Source of the DNA: an uncultured bacterium
Lineage (GTDB): Bacteria; Patescibacteriota; Minisyncoccia; Phycocordibacterales; UBA9973
Assembly (NCBI GenBank): GCA_903825265.1
Contig: CAIJZW010000028.1
Coordinates: 1-11,695 of the forward strand
Direction: 5' to 3'
DNA: 11,695 bases
Part shown: positions 1 to 6,689 of the stretch, piece by piece
Layout: the number at the start of each line of letters is the position of its first letter
Numbering within the stretch: the stretch's first letter is position 1
The notes under the pieces: generated by a model
The model's input: the letters and a program-made list of their open reading frames with translations, nothing else
What the model was told of the DNA's origin: nothing
The model's database searches: none
Position numbers and translations under genes: made by a program

Positions 1-14
1 AAATTTAAAATAAA

Positions 15-2312
15 TTATTCTAAAACTTTACGGAGTACATCTTCTGGAACTTCTTTTTTAGCTTTACGTTTTTGCCAAGAATCTGATTGTGTAGTATCTT
101 CTTTCTCTATGTTTTTCTCTTCCACCTTAGGAATTACAGAGGCCTTAATCTCTTCTACTTTCACCTCTTCTTTTTTAATTTCTTCTTTTACCTCAACTGA
201 ACTTGGTATAAAAGCAGGTGTCTTGGTTTCTTCTTTTTTAATAAATGTATCTACAACAACTTCAGGCTTTTTCTCTTCTTCAACATTCTGAGAATTATGA
301 TGAGTATGATTCGTAGCCTTTGCAAGTAAATCCTTAAGAGATGCTTTTTTTTCCTCAGAGGCTTCTTTTACTGGTACTACAAATTCCTTCCCGCCCTCTC
401 GGCGAGTCGCAGACAAGGCGACTTTTGTTTCTTCTTTTTTAAGAGATGAAAGAGAAATAGGTGCTGGAATTTCTTTCTTTACCTCAACAGCTTCTACCTT
501 ATTAGTAATGTCTGTAGTTTTATTATTTACTCCAATTTTTTCTAATAATCCTTTTAAAAGTGGAGACGGACCTGTATGCTTCTTTTCTTGTTTAACAAAA
601 GGAGGTCTAGTGTCTGTTTTATGATAGCTATTATTAGAAGTATTAGTAGTATTTACCTTAGAATCTATTTTGGGTGGAAGAATAATATTAGTATTATTAT
701 TTTTAACTACTTGAGGTAATTCTTTTTTGTTCTCATTAAAGTTTTTAGAAACTCTAAAATTAGTATCTGTAACTGGAAATTCTATACCTAAAGCTGCAAG
801 TGGTGAAGTTGAAACTTTTTCTTCTTGACGAGATGATCTAGAAGCAACGAAACCAGTCTCTGGCTTGAGTTCACCGCTCTTAATTTTAAACATACACTCT
901 TTACAGTATACAGGTCTTCCTTCTTGAGGTTCAAATGGAACCATTGTAGACTTCTGACAATTTGAACAATCTGCTTTATATTTAGCTTCACCTTCTCCTA
1001 CTTGAAGCATTCCACTCCATCTAGATATCTCTCCTTCTACTTCTTCACGAGAACGAGTATAAAGTTTACGAGAAGATTCTATTATTTTATCTTTCACACC
1101 TGAAGTAGGGTCTACTTTTATAGGAGGTAATGTTGAAGCAGAAAAAGGTCTACTCGTTATACCATCAATCATTAACTTCAAATAAACATGATAGTTTGGT
1201 AAATTCACTAAATCTTGAGCCGTAAATTCTGGCTCAAATTCTTTCTCTAGAAAGTCTGCATCATCTGCACCAACGCGGAAAATAATCATTGTTCCAACGT
1301 TACCAAAAACAGCATCACGAACTTTTGAACCATCTTTATTTTCAAGCTGAGCTGTATATTGGTGGGCAACAGTAAGATTCAAACGATATTTACGAGCCTC
1401 AGAAAGAATGTTTGCAAATGAATCAGTCGCAAAGTTCTGGAATTCATCAACATAAAGATAGAAGTCTTTACGTTCATCTTCAGGAATACGAACACGCTCC
1501 ATCGCAGCAAGTTGAATCTTTGTAATTATCATACCTCCCAAGAGAGCAGAGTTATCTTCACCAATACGCCCCTTCGAAACGTTTACAAGAAAGATCTTCC
1601 CTTCATTCATAATATCAAAAATATCAATAGTCGATTTTGGCTGACCAACAACATTACGAATAATCGAAGTAGAAAGGAATTGCCCAACTTTGTTTTGGAT
1701 TGGGGCGATTGCTTCATTTCTAAACTGTTCACGCCATTGCTCATACTCATGAACCCAGAAAGCTTTCACGACTGGATCTTTCAAATTACCTATTATCATC
1801 TGACGATAGTCCTTATCAACAAGTAGACGAGGTATACCTAGAAGTGTTGTACCTGGTGTATCAAGAAGAGCTAGGATGGCATTATTCAGAATGTATTCCA
1901 TACGAGAACTCCAAGCATTTGCCCAAATTTTTGTGAAGATACCCATAAGACCTGATGCAACTAAATGTTTGTATTTAGGGTCATCAAGCTGTATAACATT
2001 AAATCCAATATGAAAATCTGTATCAGCTGGATTAAAATAAATAACATCTTTAGTTCTATTCTCTGGAATAAGATGTAAAATTTCTTCTACAAGTTCTCCG
2101 TGTGGATCAACAACACAGACACCTTCCCCATTCTGAATATTTTGAACAATAAGATTTGAAAGTAAGACAGACTTACCAGTACCTGACTTACCAAGAATAT
2201 ACATGTGCTGACGACGATCTTTACGCTTTATACCAAAAACGTTATCACTATTACGAAAATTCGTTTTAGCAAAATAAGTTATGTCACGATTATGAGGAAT
2301 TTCTTTTTCCAT
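15..2312 (-). CDS. Type IV secretion/conjugation-type DNA-transfer ATPase (VirD4/TraG/HerA-like), zinc-ribbon paralog
   Basis: A 765-residue P-loop ATPase, probably a hexameric DNA pump of the FtsK/HerA superfamily. Walker A is GKSGTGKS at residues 41-48. A CVVDPHGEL segment lies at 66-74, Walker B is LYVDEFQNF around 286-294 with D289 and E290, and a sensor-like AHQYTAQL segment lies near 316-323. A zinc ribbon follows: C449-x2-C452 and C470-x2-C473. Residues 490-765 are low-complexity, Lys/Glu-rich and probably disordered, ending in VPEDVLRKVLE. No N-terminal transmembrane helices are visible, unlike classical VirD4, so it is probably cytosolic and recruited to the membrane. It is clearly paralogous to the ATPase at 5134-6645. 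The start is supported by alignment of its N-terminus with that paralog and by a TATACT box 11 nt upstream. Residues about 630-643 are encoded by a GC-rich palindromic segment. The ATPase class is secure. The role (secretion, conjugation or DNA uptake) is inference, since no relaxase or pilus gene is in view. Confidence 0.85.
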   Translation of the reverse strand: MEKEIPHNRDITYFAKTNFRNSDNVFGIKRKDRRQHMYILGKSGTGKSVLLSNLIVQNIQNGEGVCVVDPHGELVEEILHLIPENRTKDVIYFNPADTDFHIGFNVIQLDDPKYKHLVASGLMGIFTKIWANAWSSRMEYILNNAILALLDTPGTTLLGIPRLLVDKDYRQMIIGNLKDPVVKAFWVHEYEQWREQFRNEAIAPIQNKVGQFLSTSIIRNVVGQPKSTIDIFDIMNEGKIFLVNVSKGRIGEDNSALLGGMIITKIQLAAMERVRIPEDERKDFYLYVDEFQNFATDSFANILSEARKYRLNLTVAHQYTAQLENKDGSKVRDAVFGNVGTMIIFRVGADDADFLEKEFEPEFTAQDLVNLPNYHVYLKLMIDGITSRPFSASTLPPIKVDPTSGVKDKIIESSRKLYTRSREEVEGEISRWSGMLQVGEGEAKYKADCSNCQKSTMVPFEPQEGRPVYCKECMFKIKSGELKPETGFVASRSSRQEEKVSTSPLAALGIEFPVTDTNFRVSKNFNENKKELPQVVKNNNTNIILPPKIDSKVNTTNTSNNSYHKTDTRPPFVKQEKKHTGPSPLLKGLLEKIGVNNKTTDITNKVEAVEVKKEIPAPISLSSLKKEETKVALSATRREGGKEFVVPVKEASEEKKASLKDLLAKATNHTHHNSQNVEEEKKPEVVVDTFIKKEETKTPAFIPSSVEVKEEIKKEEVKVEEIKASVIPKVEEKNIEKEDTTQSDSWQKRKAKKEVPEDVLRKVLE
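389..423. repeat. GC-rich palindromic segment inside the ATPase reading frame
   Basis: A GC-rich island in an AT-rich gene. It contains CGCC (392-395) opposite GGCG (401-404), and AGTCGC (405-410) opposite GCGACT (418-423). The core TCCCGCCC (389-396), CTCG (398-401), CGAG (403-406) recurs in the same order inside uvrC at 10624-10643. It encodes roughly ATRREGGKE in the disordered tail, a composition unlike the surrounding Lys/Glu/Val-rich sequence. It is best read as a degenerate copy of a small palindromic element. Chance similarity cannot be excluded from one window. Confidence 0.5.
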
Positions 2313-2323
2313 ATATTAACTAT

Positions 2324-2329
2324 AGTATA
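2324..2329 (-). promoter_or_regulatory. Candidate -10 box for the zinc-ribbon ATPase
   Basis: TATACT reads on the minus strand 11 nt before the ATG at 2312. No convincing -35 is seen at the usual distance, and there is no Shine-Dalgarno sequence. If used, the mRNA leader would be only about 4 nt. AT-rich sequence makes such boxes common by chance. Confidence 0.3.
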
Positions 2330-2372
2330 CCTTTATTTTTTAAAATAAAAAAGACTTTATCTACCTTAATTG

Positions 2373-2401
2373 TTGACAATTCAATTTTAGAAGCCTAAAG
2401 T
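2373..2401 (+). promoter_or_regulatory. Sigma-70-type promoter for the 2420-3019 membrane protein gene
   Basis: A perfect -35 TTGACA (2373-2378) is followed by a 17-bp spacer and TAAAGT (2396-2401, 4 of 6 matches to TATAAT). Transcription would start near 2408, leaving a leader of about 12 nt before the ATG at 2420. No Shine-Dalgarno sequence lies in that leader. Confidence 0.5.
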
Positions 2402-2419
2402 TTAATAAAAGCTCATAAT

Positions 2420-3019
2420 ATGGAAAATATTTTTCCTGTGACGATACTAAATTGGTTAATTTTTATCGGCACAATTTCAGCTTATATCATAATGATAGCT
2501 GGAATCATCAAAAATAAAGGTAAGGGTCAAAACTTTTTTACTTGGTTATTATGGGCAGTGCTTGATTTGCTGCTTTACATACTAACAGAAGAAGAGAAAG
2601 GCTCCTGTCTAAGTTTAGTTTTTGGGTGTGTTTTAGGTTCATCTATTACCACTTTATTTCTAATAAGATATGAAATAAAGTGGAAGCAAAAAGAATGGAT
2701 AACCCTAACAACAACTTCAATTTTTGTAACTATCTGGATATATTCAGGCTCAAATACATTAGGATTAGTTCTTGCAGTTGTATCACAACTAATCGCAGGA
2801 TGGCCCCTAATGGAAGAATCATGGAAAAATCCAGAAGATGGGTTAACACTTATTAGTTACCTCATCTTTATTTTAGTCTACTGTCTAAGCATACTAGACA
2901 GTCCTAATTGGGAAATTCAAAATGTGCTATTCCCTATAGCATTTTTGATTTATTCAATTGGGGATACTTTTCCACTCATAAAAAAATGGTGGAAAAATAA
3001 AAATCAAAAAAATGCTTGA
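2420..3019 (+). CDS. Seven-helix membrane protein, PQ-loop/SWEET-like (function unknown)
   Basis: A 199-residue hydrophobic protein with about seven predicted membrane segments, near residues 9-30, 38-56, 63-83, 93-109, 113-130, 142-160 and 166-187. Two cytosolic-type turns look alike: GIIKNKGKGQNFFTWLLW (28-45) and PLMEESWKNPEDGLTLISYL (129-148). A third, FPLIKKWWKN, closes the protein. This repeat of a short basic or polar loop leading into a new helix, with seven helices in total, is reminiscent of PQ-loop/SWEET-type transporters, although no literal PQ pair is present. Substrate and role are unknown. It stands alone on the plus strand with its own promoter, and its TGA stop (3017-3019) lies within the terminator stem. 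The reading frame is secure; the family suggestion is inference. Confidence 0.75.
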   Translation: MENIFPVTILNWLIFIGTISAYIIMIAGIIKNKGKGQNFFTWLLWAVLDLLLYILTEEEKGSCLSLVFGCVLGSSITTLFLIRYEIKWKQKEWITLTTTSIFVTIWIYSGSNTLGLVLAVVSQLIAGWPLMEESWKNPEDGLTLISYLIFILVYCLSILDSPNWEIQNVLFPIAFLIYSIGDTFPLIKKWWKNKNQKNA

Positions 3020-3051
3020 AATTTTGTTTTCACAAAATTTCAAGCATTTTT
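3008..3051. terminator. Bidirectional rho-independent terminator, perfect 20-bp stem
   Basis: The arm at 3008-3027 pairs without mismatch with 3032-3051 around a 4-nt TTTC loop. A-tracts and T-tracts at both ends make it functional in either direction. It sits between convergent genes, includes the stop codon of the plus-strand gene, and ends 4 nt before the minus-strand CutA-like stop codon. Confidence 0.85.
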
Positions 3052-3055
3052 ATTT

Positions 3056-3361
3056 CTATATTATTTCTTCTGTCATCCATTCTTTATAAGAAGAATTCAT
3101 TCTTCTTATATCTACTCCAGCAATAAGAGGAACACTATAAGAATGATTTTTAGAAATTATCTCATTCACATCTTCTAATTTTGACTCAAAAGTAGTAACC
3201 ACAAGCATCGCCTGAGATACACGTTTCATAACTCCATTCCAATTATAACGAGACGATACAGGCCAAAAATCTACACAAGCAGCAATCTTGTTATTTATAA
3301 TCAACTCACCTAATATTTCAGCTTCTTCTAAACTCTCACATGTTGTATAAATAAATATCAT
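3056..3361 (-). CDS. cutA: CutA1-like divalent-cation tolerance protein
   Basis: A 101-residue protein matching the CutA1 fold in length and motif order. The N-terminus is a strand, MIFIYTTCESLEEAEILGEL. It is followed by KIAACVDFWPVSSRYNW (residues 25-41), corresponding to the family's LAACVN...S.Y.W block. An AMLVVTTFESKLEDV strand-helix follows, then HSYSVPLIAGVDI (73-85), the family's HPYEVPEI segment, and NSSYKEWM near the end. CutA1 proteins form small, very stable cytosolic trimers linked to copper and divalent-metal tolerance, but their molecular role is unsettled. The gene ends in TAG. A possible promoter lies at 3399-3429 (TTTACA, 19 bp, TATAAT), and a CATAAT box 6 nt before the ATG would alternatively give a leaderless message. 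It could also be read through from the upstream Cys-rich gene, as no clear terminator separates them. Confidence 0.85.
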   Translation of the reverse strand: MIFIYTTCESLEEAEILGELIINNKIAACVDFWPVSSRYNWNGVMKRVSQAMLVVTTFESKLEDVNEIISKNHSYSVPLIAGVDIRRMNSSYKEWMTEEII

Positions 3362-3398
3362 AAAAATATTATGGCTCTGATTAATCGACTTCTATACT

Positions 3399-3429
3399 AT
3401 TATAGTAACACTGTACAAATCTTTGTAAA
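3399..3429 (-). promoter_or_regulatory. Candidate promoter upstream of cutA
   Basis: On the minus strand, TTTACA (3429-3424) and TATAAT (3404-3399) are separated by 19 bp, slightly longer than optimal. The implied start is about 30 nt before the ATG. The 101-bp gap between cutA and the Cys-rich gene holds nothing else recognisable apart from this and a CATAAT box (3368-3373). Confidence 0.35.
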
Positions 3430-3462
3430 CAAATTTAACAGTATTATAAAAATAGAATAATA

Positions 3463-5109
3463 TTAGCTTAAATTCCGCTGATAGCAATTTTCACAAGCGA
3501 TTTTCTTGTAACCCCACTCAGGTGGATAATAAGCATTTATATCCTTATGGCAGTAGTAGCATTTATATAGATAAGATTTTAAAACTGTAGAATATTTTAA
3601 ATTATTTTTTGTTCTGACGTCAAAATGATATCGTGGAAGCGGAATATTGTTTTGTTTATAAAAGCTTAACTCATTCTGTGCAATATTGAAACGCCAACCA
3701 GTTTCCGGACAAATGAGCGCTTGAGTACAGATACTTTCATCTACATTATCTATAGAATCTGGTAACTCACTAGTCGGCACTCCTTCAATATAACTTTCAT
3801 TAACATCTTCCCAGTAACCACCAAGTTTTAAAATATCTTCTTTTTTGGTTTCAGGGAAATACAAAAAGCTTGTTGAGAAATTAAACGGCCCAGCTGACAT
3901 AGAGTATGGTAAGAATTCCCCATATTCACCTCTTTCTTTCATATCAAAAATAATTTTATTTTTTAAAATTTCGTACTCTTCTTTAGAATATTGTTTATTT
4001 AAAATGCAATATTTTTTCTTCTTCAATCCGACACAACCAAAACAATTTTCACATTCAATACATAAATCCAAATATTCTGAAAATCGTGAAGATGACCATG
4101 ATGAATATTTTAAAGCATATCCACCAGTACAACAACCGCAATTACCTGATGATTCTATATGCCAAGAACCATTTATATCAATACAAGATTTTTGTTTTAA
4201 ACCACGAATAGCATTGTAAGAATCTTCAGAATCACTTATTGTATTACAATTCTGACAATTTTTAGTATTTATTAAGTTATCACCAAAAGAATTCAGAGTT
4301 TTAAAATTGAAATTCTCTCTATGAATTGCTTCTTTTTGTATCATTTGCTCGAAATATTCTTTCAATATCTGCACAGCCTCATATGAACCAAGTGAAAATT
4401 CTTTTAATTTATCAAAATATTCTTCTCTTGTATATTGTATGTTCTCTATACAGTATGATTTCCCTCTTAAATTAAAGCACATAAAGCAATCTTGGCAGTT
4501 TCTACAATCAAGTAAAAAATATGAATCTACGCAATCACGAGAATTACGAGAATAGAAAAGTTTATATGAATGATGACAATTCACGCAATCAAAACATCGC
4601 TCCGAATCAAAACAAATCGCGACATCAATTGAATTCCTGACTTTTAGATTTCTATATGAGTAATATAAATCTTCACATTCTTCCATTGAACGAGATAAGT
4701 AACAATTCTTAGAATTCCAAACATCATCACACCAATCGCAACCAGTATTATTGGAACCATTCTGATGTGGATGAGGAATTTTCTCTTGAAGAGATTGCAA
4801 CTGCTTAAAAAAAGATTGCGATGAATCATAATCACAACCCCAATCCATAGCATCCCAAGCGTCACTATGCCATTCTTTTAAAGTATAAATCGGATATCTA
4901 TTATTTGATGATAGTACAGTGATCAAACTATCGCCAGATAAATCAGACTTCCCAATACGGAATTTACCAAACAACCAGAAAGACAAATGTTGTTTAATTC
5001 GACAAAAGAAACAAATCATTGGTAACTCAATACCAACTTTTTTATACATAGATAATTCATCTGTTGTAATAGCAAACTCTGTATTACAATGTTCACATTT
5101 TCGTTCCAT
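3463..5109 (-). CDS. Cys-rich multi-zinc-motif protein of CPR type, function unknown
   Basis: A 548-residue soluble protein with 36 cysteines, mostly in CxxC pairs. The N-terminal module has C5-x2-C8 and C33-x2-C36 around an ELSMYKKVGIELP segment. A related module recurs at the C-terminus (C461, C467, ELSFYKQNNIPLP, R493), followed by a ribbon C517-x2-C520 / C539-x2-C542. Two internal repeats have identical spacing, four cysteines each three apart and a fifth nine further: 202/205/208/211/220 and 350/353/356/359/368. Each continues as CI-x-N-x-QY-[TS]-[RK]-EEY. This architecture resembles an uncharacterised protein family I recall from many CPR genomes. Multiple structural zinc sites are likely, but iron-sulfur binding cannot be excluded. 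It begins 24 bp after the second DNA-transfer ATPase ends, so co-transcription is likely. No Shine-Dalgarno sequence is seen. I assign no function. Confidence 0.85.
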   Translation of the reverse strand: MERKCEHCNTEFAITTDELSMYKKVGIELPMICFFCRIKQHLSFWLFGKFRIGKSDLSGDSLITVLSSNNRYPIYTLKEWHSDAWDAMDWGCDYDSSQSFFKQLQSLQEKIPHPHQNGSNNTGCDWCDDVWNSKNCYLSRSMEECEDLYYSYRNLKVRNSIDVAICFDSERCFDCVNCHHSYKLFYSRNSRDCVDSYFLLDCRNCQDCFMCFNLRGKSYCIENIQYTREEYFDKLKEFSLGSYEAVQILKEYFEQMIQKEAIHRENFNFKTLNSFGDNLINTKNCQNCNTISDSEDSYNAIRGLKQKSCIDINGSWHIESSGNCGCCTGGYALKYSSWSSSRFSEYLDLCIECENCFGCVGLKKKKYCILNKQYSKEEYEILKNKIIFDMKERGEYGEFLPYSMSAGPFNFSTSFLYFPETKKEDILKLGGYWEDVNESYIEGVPTSELPDSIDNVDESICTQALICPETGWRFNIAQNELSFYKQNNIPLPRYHFDVRTKNNLKYSTVLKSYLYKCYYCHKDINAYYPPEWGYKKIACENCYQRNLS

Positions 5110-5133
5110 GTTTTTAGAATTAACAATTATTAA

Positions 5134-6645
5134 TTATATAAGTGGCTCTCCTCCTTTTTCTTCTTTTTTAAGATTTTGTTCTTCTTTATTTTCTTCATTT
5201 TTATTCTCAGAAGAATTATTATTCTCGTGATCTTTATGACCACCTGATATAGCTGCCTTTTCTTGAGCACTACGTATTATTGTTGATTCTTCTTCAGCAA
5301 TTAATCGAGCTGCATCCCCTGCTGGAATAGAATATTTACGACGTGAAGCTTCTATAACTCTTTGCTTATAAGAAGGATGAGTAGCAGGAAGAACACGTAG
5401 AGTCTCCCCAGAGAAAGGATCATAACTCTCCCCATCTATAGTCATCTTGATATAAAATTCTCCAACACCTAAGTTGATCATATCTTTCACATCAAAGATA
5501 GGAGCAAATTCTGGTTTAAGTTTTGTAGCATCATCCCCTCCTACACGGAAAGTTATAATTGATCCAACGTTTCCAAGAACTGCTTGCTGAACTTTCGGCA
5601 ACAACTGAGCTACATACTGGTGAGCAACAATTAAATTGAGTCCATATTTACGAGCCTCAGAAAGGATATTTTCAAAAGTATCTGTTACTATATTCTGGAA
5701 CTCATCAACATATAGATAAAAATCTGCACGATCTTTTGGATCTAATTTTGCACGAGCCATACCTGCCTGTTTAATTTTTGTAAGAAACATAGAACCAAAG
5801 AAAGAAGAATTCTCTTCTCCTATTTTTCCTTTTGATAAATTAATGAGAAGAATTTTTTGTTCATTCATTAGTTTCTCTATGTCAATTTTATTCTCTTTCT
5901 GTCCAAAAATATTTCGAAGCATTGGATCAGAAAGAAATTGTCCAAGTTTGTTCACCAATGGGATAATGGCATCTGTATCAAATTTCTCAGACCAATCAGC
6001 GAATTCAATAGCCCAGAAACGTTTAACCATATCATCTTCAATATACTCAACTACCTTCTGACGATAATTACGATCTGTAAGCATACTTATCATTCCACGC
6101 ATTGTCGCATAAGGATAATCTAAAAGAGCAAGAACAGTAAAACGAAAAACGTGCTCTAAACGTGGAGTCCAATTCGATCCGAATTGTTTACGCAAAACTT
6201 CAATCAAGCCTTGAGTGAGTTGATGCTTGAAAGTTGGATCAATATTTGAAAGTGGATTAAATGATGAAGGAAAATCCACATCTCCTGGATCAATAATACA
6301 AACATCTTCAATACGTTCTTCTGGAATAAAATTTAAAATATCATCAATAAGTTCTCCGTGTGGGTCGATAATACAAACTCCATGTCCATAAGCTACATCC
6401 TGACGAATCATTAATTCTTGAAGTTTTGATTTACCAACTCCAGACTTTCCGATAATATACATATGTCGTCTACGATCAACACGCTTAATACCGAAAACAA
6501 ATCTCTTTTCTTCTAAAGAAGCAACGTAATTCGTACGGCCAATGAAAGCCACATCTCCGGGGTCTACTCTACCTAAAGTTGGAAGATCTGGTGGTGGTGG
6601 AGCATACTTAATTATTTGAATTTTGTTTGGTTTATTCAAAGACAT
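5134..6645 (-). CDS. Type IV secretion/conjugation-type DNA-transfer ATPase, second paralog
   Basis: A 503-residue ATPase closely related to the one at 15-2312. Walker A is GKSGVGKS (66-73), followed by CIIDPHGEL (91-99). Walker B is LYVDEFQN (311-318) with D314 and E315, and AHQYVAQLLP follows at 341-350. It differs from its paralog in three ways. It has an N-terminal extension with a PPPP run (16-19), it lacks the CxxC ribbon, and its hydrophilic Asn/Glu/Lys tail is short (about 465-503). No membrane helices are seen. The frame extends upstream to 6732, but those 29 residues are hydrophobic, overlap the divergent transporter gene and lack paralog similarity, so I start at MSLNKPNK (6645). 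A TACAAT box lies 14 nt upstream of that ATG. It is likely the first gene of an operon with the Cys-rich gene. It may form a mixed or alternating motor with its paralog, which is inference. Confidence 0.88.
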   Translation of the reverse strand: MSLNKPNKIQIIKYAPPPPDLPTLGRVDPGDVAFIGRTNYVASLEEKRFVFGIKRVDRRRHMYIIGKSGVGKSKLQELMIRQDVAYGHGVCIIDPHGELIDDILNFIPEERIEDVCIIDPGDVDFPSSFNPLSNIDPTFKHQLTQGLIEVLRKQFGSNWTPRLEHVFRFTVLALLDYPYATMRGMISMLTDRNYRQKVVEYIEDDMVKRFWAIEFADWSEKFDTDAIIPLVNKLGQFLSDPMLRNIFGQKENKIDIEKLMNEQKILLINLSKGKIGEENSSFFGSMFLTKIKQAGMARAKLDPKDRADFYLYVDEFQNIVTDTFENILSEARKYGLNLIVAHQYVAQLLPKVQQAVLGNVGSIITFRVGGDDATKLKPEFAPIFDVKDMINLGVGEFYIKMTIDGESYDPFSGETLRVLPATHPSYKQRVIEASRRKYSIPAGDAARLIAEEESTIIRSAQEKAAISGGHKDHENNNSSENKNEENKEEQNLKKEEKGGEPLI

Positions 6646-6659
6646 AATACTATCTATGT

Positions 6660-6665
6660 ATTGTA
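6660..6665 (-). promoter_or_regulatory. Candidate -10 box for the second DNA-transfer ATPase
   Basis: TACAAT on the minus strand, 14 nt before the ATG at 6645. No convincing -35 is present. It overlaps the plus-strand TTGTAT proposed as the -35 of the divergent transporter, so the two promoters would compete for polymerase. Confidence 0.3.
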
Positions 6666-6689
6666 TCAAATTAAAAGAAAAAGTATAAT
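6661..6689 (+). promoter_or_regulatory. Promoter of the Nramp-like transporter gene
   Basis: TTGTAT (6661-6666), a 17-bp spacer and a perfect TATAAT (6684-6689). The expected start of transcription is about 6696-6697, exactly at the second in-frame ATG (6697). This would make the message leaderless and put the real start codon at 6697 rather than 6688. Confidence 0.5.

Noticed and set aside
2880..2902. ACTGTCTA / TAGACAGT inverted repeat with a 7-nt loop inside the membrane protein gene
   Set aside because: It is short, of normal base composition and codes for a plausible helix. It has neither the GC-rich core nor the length of the palindromic elements, so chance is likely.
15..6645. An integrative conjugative element or defence island
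   Set aside because: Two DNA-transfer ATPases alone are not enough. I see no integrase, relaxase, attachment repeats, toxin-antitoxin pair or CRISPR repeats, and tRNA-Ala is intact without a duplicated 3' end.
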